From the NCBI GenBank assembly GCA_023230175.1, contig JALNXV010000161.1, forward strand, positions 1-7,748: a stretch of 7,748 nt of DNA. Direction: 5' to 3'. Numbering within the stretch: position 1 is the first letter of the stretch; each line of letters starts with the position of its first letter. The notes under the pieces are model-generated. The model ran no database searches, was not told the origin of the DNA, and saw only the letters and a list, made by a program, of their open reading frames with translations. Below, in pieces: positions 1 through 6,334 of this stretch. Source of the stretch: Candidatus Cloacimonadota bacterium (GTDB lineage Bacteria; Cloacimonadota; Cloacimonadia; Cloacimonadales; WRIO01). The position numbers were made by a program, and so were the translations under genes.

Positions 1-10
1 GCGAAACCAA

Positions 11-46
11 GGCTGCCGTTTGCAGTTTAGGTCACTTATCAATAAC
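11..46. repeat. Left copy of an imperfect ~39-bp direct repeat found near both window edges
   Basis: This stretch aligns by eye with 7605-7643 in the same orientation, at about 28 of 39 columns with small gaps. The best-matching cores are the block around TTTGCAGT and the block TTATCAA. Here it lies in noncoding-looking DNA ahead of the acyltransferase; all three forward frames meet a stop soon after. It may be a remnant of a shared gene end or mobile-element edge, or chance. No terminal inverted repeats or target-site duplications were seen to support an element. Confidence 0.3.
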
Positions 47-69
47 CTCTGCGAACATAGCTAAAAAGA

Positions 70-182
70 ATGAACATCAAATTAAAGATTGGCCGTGTTC
101 TTTATAACACAATTGCAAAGCCTTTGCCGCGGAGCGCAAGATTTCTTGGGGGGCACAACTTCTAAGGTATATTACGGCGAAA
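70..182 (+). pseudogene. Out-of-frame N-terminal part of the acyltransferase gene (frameshift at a G6 run)
   Basis: An ATG at 70 opens a frame reading [20 protein letters not shown] and continuing to a TAA at 163-165. The [10 protein letters not shown] stretch is the kind of amphipathic leader that precedes the beta-helix in bacterial polysaccharide O-acetyltransferases of this type. The main acyltransferase frame begins abruptly inside the helix, so it lacks such a leader. The two frames join if the six G at 148-153 are read as seven: ARFLGG is then followed by [10 protein letters not shown] and the frame at 183. The joined product would be about 173 residues, a normal size for the family. 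An upstream stop (58-60) limits the start to 70. The ribosome binding site is weak (AAAAAG). The shift may be a real mutation, slippage-based on/off switching, or a sequencing or assembly error. Confidence 0.65.
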
Positions 183-590
183 ATGTTTATAATGCAGATA
201 GGAAAAGACGTGAACATAGAACATGGTGCAGAATTTGGTTCGCAGCTTTTTATTGGCAGTCATAGTGGTATTGGTATTGATTCAAAAATCAATGGAGAAG
301 TGCATATTGGGAATTATGTGCTGATGGGACCGGAGTGCTATATGTATACTAGCAATCACTGTTTTGATAGAATTGATATTCCTATTGCGGAACAAGGCTA
401 CTCAAAGCAACGTCCGATTTATATTGGGGACAATGTCTGGATTGGTTCAAGAGTAACGATATTGCCTGGTGTTGTAATCGGAACCGGAGCTATCATAGGT
501 TCCGGTGCGGTCGTGACAAAGGATGTTCCTGAATATGCAGTTGTCGGAGGAAATCCTGCTTGTATTTTGAAAATGAGGAAACAATTATGA
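183..590 (+). CDS. Hexapeptide-repeat O-acyltransferase (LbH/CatB-like), main readable frame
   Basis: This is a left-handed beta-helix acyltransferase, probably transferring an acetyl group from acetyl-CoA to a hydroxyl of a sugar in a surface polysaccharide. Imperfect hexapeptide repeats run along almost the whole protein: an N-terminal set around residues 4-46 ([30 protein letters not shown]) and a C-terminal set at about 79-112 ([20 protein letters not shown]). His59, in the SNHCF segment, sits where the family has its catalytic histidine. The GGNPA motif near residue 122 is the usual acetyl-CoA-side end of the helix. As read from 183 the protein has 135 residues and lacks the N-terminal leader. 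There is no good ribosome binding site before 183, so this is probably not the natural start (see 70-182). The stop overlaps the glycosyltransferase start (ATGA, 587-590), which indicates one transcription unit. The acceptor sugar cannot be told from sequence. Confidence 0.85.
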   Translation: MFIMQIGKDVNIEHGAEFGSQLFIGSHSGIGIDSKINGEVHIGNYVLMGPECYMYTSNHCFDRIDIPIAEQGYSKQRPIYIGDNVWIGSRVTILPGVVIGTGAIIGSGAVVTKDVPEYAVVGGNPACILKMRKQL

Positions 591-1783
591 AAAGTTTTGC
601 GATAGTTTTAGTTTGCTATAATCGTTTGTTAGGGGTGGAAAGACTTCTAAAAAGTCTCGAAAACGCTGATTATAATGGAAGAAATGATATCGTATTGATA
701 TTTAGTATTGATAATAGTGGAACTAAAACAGTTGAGGATTTTGCCAAAGCATACAAATGGATTCATGGTGAAAAACTAATTAGGACATTTACACAAAGAC
801 AAGGATTGAAAAATCACATTCTCCAATGTGGTGACTTCACTGAAAAGTATGATATCGTTGCGGTCTTTGAAGATGATATATATGCCAGCGAGAGTTTTTA
901 TAATTATGCTTACCAAGCCGCGGAGTATTATTGGGACGATGATAAGATTGCGGGAATCTCTTTGTATGGATACGAAAAGCATTGGCTTAATTGGGCATTT
1001 AGATTTGAACCAATGAAAGCTGAATACGATAATTATTTTCTCAAAGTTGCTCAGTCTTGGGGACAGGTATGGACTGGTCCAAAATGGAAGAGGTTTAGAG
1101 AATGGTATAAACAGAATATGGAGTTTACATTTAGCGATTCGATACCGCTTAAACTCAATTATTGGGTTGAATCTTCGTGGCTGAAATACCATATCCGATA
1201 CTGCATAGAGACTAACCGATACTTTGTGTACCCCTATGTCGGGCTCTCAACAAACTTTTCGGATGCCGGAGTGCATACAAACTCAACAACACCAATGTAC
1301 CAGTGTAATTTGCAATTCAAAAAAAAGGATTTTTGCTTCGTTCCATTCGATTCTGATAGTATTATTTACGATGAGTATATGGAAAGAGAGAATCTCGGTA
1401 AAGCTATCAAAATTCCAAATGACGAACTAACCGTCGATCTGCACGGGACTCGCAACAAGAATATGAGAAAAAAGTTTTTTCTATCAGCAGAAATACTCGA
1501 TTTTAAAGTCATAGCATCATATGCATACGATCTGCGACCTATCGAGGCAAATGTCTTATTAAACATTCCTGGATCGATAATCAAACTTTATGATACAACG
1601 CAATATGTTCGTAATTCTGAAAAGTTTGATTTGGATTATTATCGGATGGTTTATAATATGCGTTACAATGAGCCGATAAAAATCCTTAATTTTGCTTTCA
1701 AGGTGTTGTTACATAACATGAACCGAATAAAAAACATTCCCAGACGAATCAGAAGAACGTTTCTTAAGAAAAGAATCAAATGA
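587..1783 (+). CDS. GT-A fold glycosyltransferase, GT2/GT13-like
   Basis: This 398-residue protein is likely a glycosyltransferase that adds one sugar during polysaccharide or exopolysaccharide assembly. The N-terminus ([20 protein letters not shown], residues 4-23) is the first beta-alpha unit of a nucleotide-sugar-binding GT-A domain. VFEDDIYAS (93-101) carries the acidic EDD triad that normally binds the metal and nucleotide-sugar, in a form reminiscent of GNT-I-like enzymes (GT13). A later [11 protein letters not shown] segment is typical of bacterial relatives. The C-terminal ~100 residues match nothing I recognise and end in a basic tail. No signal peptide or membrane helix is visible, so it should act at the cytoplasmic face. 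I chose ATG 587 over an upstream TTG at 560 because GAGGAA at 575-580 is a well-placed ribosome binding site and the start overlaps the previous stop, implying translational coupling. The donor and acceptor are unknown. Confidence 0.85.
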   Translation: MKSFAIVLVCYNRLLGVERLLKSLENADYNGRNDIVLIFSIDNSGTKTVEDFAKAYKWIHGEKLIRTFTQRQGLKNHILQCGDFTEKYDIVAVFEDDIYASESFYNYAYQAAEYYWDDDKIAGISLYGYEKHWLNWAFRFEPMKAEYDNYFLKVAQSWGQVWTGPKWKRFREWYKQNMEFTFSDSIPLKLNYWVESSWLKYHIRYCIETNRYFVYPYVGLSTNFSDAGVHTNSTTPMYQCNLQFKKKDFCFVPFDSDSIIYDEYMERENLGKAIKIPNDELTVDLHGTRNKNMRKKFFLSAEILDFKVIASYAYDLRPIEANVLLNIPGSIIKLYDTTQYVRNSEKFDLDYYRMVYNMRYNEPIKILNFAFKVLLHNMNRIKNIPRRIRRTFLKKRIK

Positions 1784-2113
1784 CTCAGTAAATATTGGAA
1801 AAAAAAGAATAGCAGTATCCGGTTTTTTATTCGAAAACTGTTGTCAGGTCCTTATTTGCACTTTCTATTTGGGACTTTAATTTGGTTGGAGTTGTTTGAG
1901 CACTTTATCCAAAGTAGTTTTTTCTCCTTGTTTCTTATGAGGTTTGTCCCTCTAAACCCTGAGTAGTTATATCATTTATCATTTATCTATTGACAAATAA
2001 AAACTGTGCAGGACTAGACTTTTTCATTTCTTTGATTAATAATCAAAAATTGAACAAAGAAACTTGTTTTATGGGTTGTATCGCCTGTTTATTTCTTTGT
2101 AACAAGAGGTGAA
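1784..2113. other. 330-bp intergenic region between the glycan genes and the transporter operon
   Basis: I see no convincing gene here. The glycosyltransferase frame stays open for 60 codons after its TGA (to TAG 1964-1966) and would encode a hydrophobic stretch. It has no usable start at its beginning, so it may be decayed coding sequence. A direct repeat ATCATTT-ATCATTT-ATCT lies at 1971-1988, just before a promoter-like TTGACA. Base composition changes across this gap from AT-rich on the left to more balanced on the right. No strong hairpin plus T-run was found to end the upstream operon; the T-rich stretch near 1823-1828 lacks a good stem. Confidence 0.6.
1990..2062 (+). promoter_or_regulatory. 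Putative promoter with nested palindromic operator for the transporter operon
   Basis: A perfect TTGACA (-35) is at 1990-1995. A possible -10, TAGACT, is at 2015-2020 with a long 19-base spacer, so the -10 call is soft. Starting about where transcription would begin is a perfect 17-base palindrome, TTTGATTA-A-TAATCAAA (2031-2047). Partly overlapping it is a second, wider inverted pair, TTTCTTTG (2027-2034) and CAAAGAAA (2055-2062). The position at the expected start site would suit a repressor operator. The winged-helix protein encoded at 4440 is an obvious candidate binder, but nothing in the sequence proves that. The operon start codon follows at 2114. Confidence 0.5.
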
Positions 2114-2875
2114 ATGAACGAGATATTGAGAACAGTTGATCTATGCAAGCAATTTGACAATTCCTGCGATGTGCTGAATGATGTGAGTTTCAATGTTGAC
2201 AAGGGAGAGTTCCTTTCAATCCTCGGACCATCCGGATGCGGAAAGACCACACTGCTTCGAATACTTATCGGTCTGCTTCCCCCGACTTCAGGAAAAGTGA
2301 TCAAGCTTGGACAGGATATCACAGCTTTAAAACCATCGCAGAGAGGCATGGGGATTGTGTTCCAGAACTATGCGCTTTTTGAAAACATGAGTGCGCTTGA
2401 CAATGTTTCATATGCTCTTCGTCTTCATAGCAGCCGAGAGACGGCAAATCGGATGGCAGAAGAGATGCTTGAACTGGTAGGTCTTTCAGAAGAGAAGTAC
2501 AAGAAGCCCGCAAAGCTGTCAGGAGGACAGCAGCAGCGGGTTGCAATAGCAAGAACTCTTGTTACGAATCCGGATGTGATGCTGTTTGATGAACCTATGA
2601 GCGCCCTTGATGTGGATACAAGGCTTTCGCTTCGCGGCGAGCTGAAAAACCTTCAGAAGAAGTTCGGCACGACGATGATCTACATCACCCACGATCAGGA
2701 GGAGGCCTTTGCGCTTTCCGACAGGATACTTGTAATGGACAAAGGAGTAATTCAGCAGATTGATACTCCTGTCAACATAATAGATCACCCTGCAAACGAC
2801 TACGTGGAGCGTTTCGTGAAGAAGAACATTCAGATCAAGATTGACTCTCTTCTCCCATTTTCAAGGAAGAAATGA
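2114..2875 (+). CDS. ABC transporter ATP-binding protein (PotA/FbpC/PhnT-like importer ATPase)
   Basis: This 253-residue protein is the ATPase of the importer encoded by this operon; it powers uptake from the cytoplasmic side of the permease. All nucleotide-binding motifs are intact: Walker A GPSGCGKTT (38-46), Q-loop VFQNYALF (Q84), signature LSGGQQQR (135-142), Walker B VMLFDEP (155-161), D-loop SALD (163-166) and the H-loop His193 in ITHDQEEA. These sequences are characteristic of the iron(III)/spermidine/2-aminoethylphosphonate class. The protein stops soon after the catalytic core. Many relatives are ~340-370 residues with a C-terminal TOBE regulatory domain, so that domain is largely absent here. 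AGAGGTG at 2105-2111 is the ribosome binding site. The stop overlaps the permease start (ATGATGA-type junction at 2872-2877), so the two are translationally coupled. The substrate cannot be read from the ATPase alone. Confidence 0.95.
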   Translation: MNEILRTVDLCKQFDNSCDVLNDVSFNVDKGEFLSILGPSGCGKTTLLRILIGLLPPTSGKVIKLGQDITALKPSQRGMGIVFQNYALFENMSALDNVSYALRLHSSRETANRMAEEMLELVGLSEEKYKKPAKLSGGQQQRVAIARTLVTNPDVMLFDEPMSALDVDTRLSLRGELKNLQKKFGTTMIYITHDQEEAFALSDRILVMDKGVIQQIDTPVNIIDHPANDYVERFVKKNIQIKIDSLLPFSRKK

Positions 2876-4440
2876 TGAAATCCAAACAACCAAAGGCATT
2901 GACCTGGCTTCTGATAATTTTCTTCTTGTTTTCCGTTGTCATTCCTCTCGGAAGAATGCTTGCATATCTGTTCGAGACCGATGTCGTATCGGTTGTATCA
3001 TCGGGAAGATTCATGACCGGACTTGTCAACTCTCTGACAACATCCTTGACTGCTACTCTCATTTCTGTGATTCTGGCAGCGGTCCTGGCATGGAGTCTGG
3101 AACGGCTGCAAGTCAAAGGCAAGGCAGTCTTTGCTTTCCTGTTCATTGTACCGATGCTTATTCCATCGATTTCTCATGGAACCGGACTTGTCATACTGCT
3201 TGGAAGAAACGGAATCATAACTAATCTTCTTCATCTTGATTTTTCAATATATGGATTCTGGGGCATAGTATTGGGATCGGTGATGTATTCATTTCCGGTA
3301 GCATTCCTGATGCTTTCGGATATCCTGCGATATGAAGACAGCACGCCTTATGAAGCGGCTTCGGTTCTTGGAATTCCAAAGAGAAAGCAATTTCAATCAA
3401 TCTTCGTGCCATTCATCAGAAAGCCTCTGATTTCAATAATCTTTGCAGTCTTCACTCTGATCATCACTGACTATGGCGTGCCTTTGATGGTAGGCGGGCA
3501 GTGCACAACGCTGCCGGTAGTCATGTATCAGGATGTCATTGGAATGCTTGATTTTGGAAAGGGCAGCGTTATTGGCGTTGTGCTGCTCGTTCCTGCATTC
3601 ATTGCTTTTGTCCTTGATTCGATGAACAGAGACCATGCAAGCCTGAATTTTACTCCACGGCAGTTCGAGAAGAAAAAATCGCCTGTGGGCATGGTTGCAT
3701 GCATCATCGCATCGATTTTGATTCTTCTTCCAATTGCAGCATTCCTGGTGATTTCTTTGGTCAAGAAGTATCCGATCGACATGACTCTTACATGGTTCAA
3801 TGTAATGAAGACCTTCCAGCAGCATGCTGGAAGATACCTTCTCAATTCCCTGTTGATTTCGCTGATTGTTTCTGCCGTTGGCGTAACGGCCGCATTTGCA
3901 TCTGCTTATCTTTCTGTCAGGACAAATGTAAAGCAGGCTCGGATTCTTCATCTTCTCAGCATCATTTCTCTTTCAATTCCTGGAATTGTCCTTGGCCTTT
4001 CCTATGTTCTTCTGTTCAAGGGAACGTTCCTTTCCGGGACATTCGCAATCATCATACTTGCCAATCTGATGCACTTTTTCTCATCGCCTTATCTGATGAT
4101 GTACAATACTCTTGGAAAGATCAATCCGAATCTTGAAGATGTCGGTGAAACCCTTGGCCTTGGAAGAACTGCAATCATCAGGGATGTGATAATCCCGCAG
4201 TCATTCGGAACCATATTGGAAATGGCTGTTTACTTTTTCGTGAACTCCATGATGACGATCAGTGCTGTAAGCTTCCTGTCCACATACAGGACGCAGCCGC
4301 TTGCCCTGATGATACCAATGTTCGAAGGACAGATGCAGATCGAGTGCATTGGAGTGGTATCTCTGATTATCCTGATTATAAACGTGCTTCTTAAACTGCT
4401 TATTTCAACGGTTTCTACGAAAAAGAGGAGGGATTTCTGA
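2872..4440 (+). CDS. Fused two-domain ABC importer permease (iron(III)/AEP-type)
   Basis: This 522-residue integral membrane protein forms the whole translocation channel in one chain. Two MetI-type halves are recognisable. The first half has helices from about residue 11 and an ATPase-coupling EAA loop at 161-180 (EAASVLGIPKRKQFQSIFVP). The second half starts with a hydrophobic segment at ~273-297 and has a matching EAA loop at ~422-442 (EDVGETLGLGRTAIIRDVII). A basic, hydrophilic linker (about 252-272, including FEKKKSP) separates them. Fused permeases of about this length are known from FbpB-like iron transporters and from a class annotated as 2-aminoethylphosphonate permeases. Two adjacent ATGs (2872 and 2875) are possible; AAGGA at 2863-2867 is better spaced for 2875, which would shorten the protein by one residue. 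Its TGA shares one base with the next ATG (4440). Confidence 0.93.
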   Translation: MMKSKQPKALTWLLIIFFLFSVVIPLGRMLAYLFETDVVSVVSSGRFMTGLVNSLTTSLTATLISVILAAVLAWSLERLQVKGKAVFAFLFIVPMLIPSISHGTGLVILLGRNGIITNLLHLDFSIYGFWGIVLGSVMYSFPVAFLMLSDILRYEDSTPYEAASVLGIPKRKQFQSIFVPFIRKPLISIIFAVFTLIITDYGVPLMVGGQCTTLPVVMYQDVIGMLDFGKGSVIGVVLLVPAFIAFVLDSMNRDHASLNFTPRQFEKKKSPVGMVACIIASILILLPIAAFLVISLVKKYPIDMTLTWFNVMKTFQQHAGRYLLNSLLISLIVSAVGVTAAFASAYLSVRTNVKQARILHLLSIISLSIPGIVLGLSYVLLFKGTFLSGTFAIIILANLMHFFSSPYLMMYNTLGKINPNLEDVGETLGLGRTAIIRDVIIPQSFGTILEMAVYFFVNSMMTISAVSFLSTYRTQPLALMIPMFEGQMQIECIGVVSLIILIINVLLKLLISTVSTKKRRDF

Positions 4441-5333
4441 TGAATCTCACAAGAAATCAATTTGATGTTCTTTCATGCCTTGCCCAGGAAGACAAGCCTA
4501 AAACGCAAAGGGAAATTTCAGATAATATCTGGAAGTCAGTTGGAACTGTCAACAAGATTGTTTCGGAACTCTCCAAGATGAGTCTGATCAAGGATGGTGC
4601 AATCACCCACAAAGGTCTTTACACTCTTGAGCCATACAGAGTGAAGCGTGCTGTTTTCATCGCAGCAGGTTTTGGGCTTCGCATGGTGCCGATCACGCTC
4701 AATACGCCGAAGCCGCTTGTCCGAGTCCATGGAGTACGGATGATCGATACGCTTCTTGATGCGGTCGTTGCTGCAGGCATTGAAGAGATCTATATCGTCA
4801 GAGGATATCTTGGCGAGCAGTTCGACCAGCTTCTTGCTAAGTATCCGCAGATAAAGTTTCTGGACAATCCGATGTACAACGAAGCAAACAATATTTCTTC
4901 AGCTTTGGTCGCAAAGGACCTGCTTCAGAATTCCTATGTTCTTGAAGCTGATTTTGTTCTCTCCAACCCGAAGCTTATCAGTCGCTACCAATTTGCTACG
5001 AATTACCTGGGTGTTCCAGTCGAACGCACCGATGACTGGTGCTTCACTGTGAAGGATGGATTCATTTCCAAGCTGGCTCAGGGAGGAACTGACTGCTTCC
5101 ATATGTTCGGTATCTCTTACTGGACTGAATCTGATGGGAAAAGGCTTTCAGTCGACATTGAAAAGGCCTGCAATCTTCCTGGAGGAATGGCTCGATACTG
5201 GGATCAGGTTCCGTTGGAGTACTTCATAAAGGATTACCATGTGGAAGTCAGAAGGTGCAGCTTTGATGACATCGTCGAGATTGATTCCTTCAATGAATTG
5301 AAGAAGATTGACAACACATATGATGCAAAATGA
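4440..5333 (+). CDS. Winged-helix domain fused to LicC/PntC-like CTP:phospho-amine cytidylyltransferase
   Basis: The protein has two parts in 297 residues. Residues 1-66 form a winged helix-turn-helix: TQREISDNIWKSVGTVNKIV (22-41) is the recognition unit, followed by a short wing near 49-62. Residues ~69-297 form a nucleotidyltransferase. The nucleotide-binding loop is AAGFGLRM (G77, G79, R81) with P90-K91, NEANNIS (147-153) matches the YNNFYS-type segment of LicC, YVLEADF holds an acidic pair (E169, D171), and the C-terminal VEIDSFNEL (279-287) matches the EIDS motif of LicC. LicC makes CDP-choline from phosphocholine, and the related PntC activates 2-aminoethylphosphonate. The likely reaction is therefore CTP plus a phospho- or phosphono-amine giving a CDP- or CMP-linked headgroup. 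GAGGAGGG (4425-4432) is a strong ribosome binding site. The gene sits between permease and binding-protein genes, tying it to the imported substrate. Choline versus AEP is not resolved. Confidence 0.85.
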   Translation: MNLTRNQFDVLSCLAQEDKPKTQREISDNIWKSVGTVNKIVSELSKMSLIKDGAITHKGLYTLEPYRVKRAVFIAAGFGLRMVPITLNTPKPLVRVHGVRMIDTLLDAVVAAGIEEIYIVRGYLGEQFDQLLAKYPQIKFLDNPMYNEANNISSALVAKDLLQNSYVLEADFVLSNPKLISRYQFATNYLGVPVERTDDWCFTVKDGFISKLAQGGTDCFHMFGISYWTESDGKRLSVDIEKACNLPGGMARYWDQVPLEYFIKDYHVEVRRCSFDDIVEIDSFNELKKIDNTYDAK

Positions 5334-5358
5334 ATGTTTTGCAGATTAGGAGTTTGAT

Positions 5359-6330
5359 ATGAAAAAAATACTTGCCATTTCATTGATTGCAGTTTGCTTT
5401 GCGCTGCTGTCATCATGCTCAAAGCAACAGGATAATTCAGTGCTGATCTATTCCAGCGCTGAGGATTTCAGGAATGAATTCCTTCAGGAGGAACTGAACA
5501 AGAAGTTCCCGGATTATAAGATAACGATTGAATACATGCCAAGCGGCAATCAGGCATCCAAGATATATGCCGAGGGAAAGGATACTGCCTGCGATATCGG
5601 ATATGATCTTGACTTCGGATACATGTACAAGATCAAGCAGTACTATGCTGTTAATGATATTGACCAGTCGCTGTTTACCGAAGATTCTCGAGATCCAGAG
5701 AACCGCATTGTGCCAGAAAACAGAAATGGCGGATGCATTGCGATCAATACAAAGATTCTGGAAGAGAAAGGCCTCCCAGAGCCTGAAAGCTACGAAGACC
5801 TGTTGAATCCGATTTACAAAGGGCTTGTCTCTATGCCTAATCCAAAGTCTTCTGGAACAGGTTACATGTTCTTGAAGAGCCTTGTAAACTCCTGGGGCGA
5901 AGATAAGGCCTTTGCTTACTTTGATGAGCTTTCCAAAAATATTCTTCAGTTCACTTCATCCGGTTCGGGGCCAATCAATGCCTTGGTTCAAGGCGAAGCT
6001 GCTATTGGACTAGCCATGACAGGGCAAGCAGTAACTGAGATTAACAATGGTGCTCCATTGAAGATTTTATTCTTCAGTGAAGGCTCTCCATATGGTCTCT
6101 ATGGAATGGGAATAATCGAAGGCAAGCAGGGAAGAAACTGTGTCAAAGAGGTTTTTGAATACATGGCGACGGTCATCCTTCCAGCAGCTAGAGCAAAGTA
6201 CTATCCTGAGAAGATTTTCGCAGACAAGGACTTCAGCATTGAGAATTACCCCTCTGACATAGTCTATGCAGACATGTCCAACAATTCAGGAGAAGAGAAA
6301 GCCAGGCTGCTGGAGAAGTGGAATCACTGA
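5359..6330 (+). CDS. Lipoprotein solute-binding protein of the ABC importer
   Basis: This 323-residue substrate-binding component captures the solute outside the membrane and delivers it to the fused permease. It begins with a lipoprotein signal: MKK, a hydrophobic core (residues 4-17) and the lipobox LSSC with Cys20 as the lipidated residue. The mature part has the layout of FbpA/AfuA/PhnS-like type II binding proteins: VLIYSSAEDFRNEFLQEELN near 28-47, YMPSGNQASKIYAEG near 59-73, the small-residue loop MPNPKSSGTGYMF (159-171), TSSGSGPINALVQGEAAIG (199-217), and a hinge-side EGSPYGLYGMGII (241-253). The Ser/Thr/Gly-rich loops fit binding of an anionic phosphate or phosphonate group. I do not see the clear paired tyrosines diagnostic of iron binding, although none can be excluded by eye. 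TAGGAG (5347-5352) is a well-spaced ribosome binding site, 25 bases after the previous stop. It is the last gene of the operon. Confidence 0.9.
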   Translation: MKKILAISLIAVCFALLSSCSKQQDNSVLIYSSAEDFRNEFLQEELNKKFPDYKITIEYMPSGNQASKIYAEGKDTACDIGYDLDFGYMYKIKQYYAVNDIDQSLFTEDSRDPENRIVPENRNGGCIAINTKILEEKGLPEPESYEDLLNPIYKGLVSMPNPKSSGTGYMFLKSLVNSWGEDKAFAYFDELSKNILQFTSSGSGPINALVQGEAAIGLAMTGQAVTEINNGAPLKILFFSEGSPYGLYGMGIIEGKQGRNCVKEVFEYMATVILPAARAKYYPEKIFADKDFSIENYPSDIVYADMSNNSGEEKARLLEKWNH

Positions 6331-6334
6331 TTAT

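Noticed and set aside
560..586. Upstream TTG start giving the glycosyltransferase nine extra residues
   Set aside because: ATG 587 has a well-placed GAGGAA ribosome binding site and a typical ATGA overlap, and the conserved fold begins right after it.
776..1192. 138-codon minus-strand frame inside the glycosyltransferase gene
   Set aside because: It has no recognisable domain and lies wholly within a well-supported gene on the other strand.
1971..1988. ATCATTT tandem repeats as a CRISPR or other repeat array
   Set aside because: There are only two full 7-base units with no spacers; this is simple AT-rich repetition ahead of the promoter.
3433..3951. 172-codon open frame on the minus strand inside the permease gene
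   Set aside because: Its product is cysteine- and asparagine-rich without any domain, and it lies opposite a fully conserved membrane protein gene, so it is a shadow frame.
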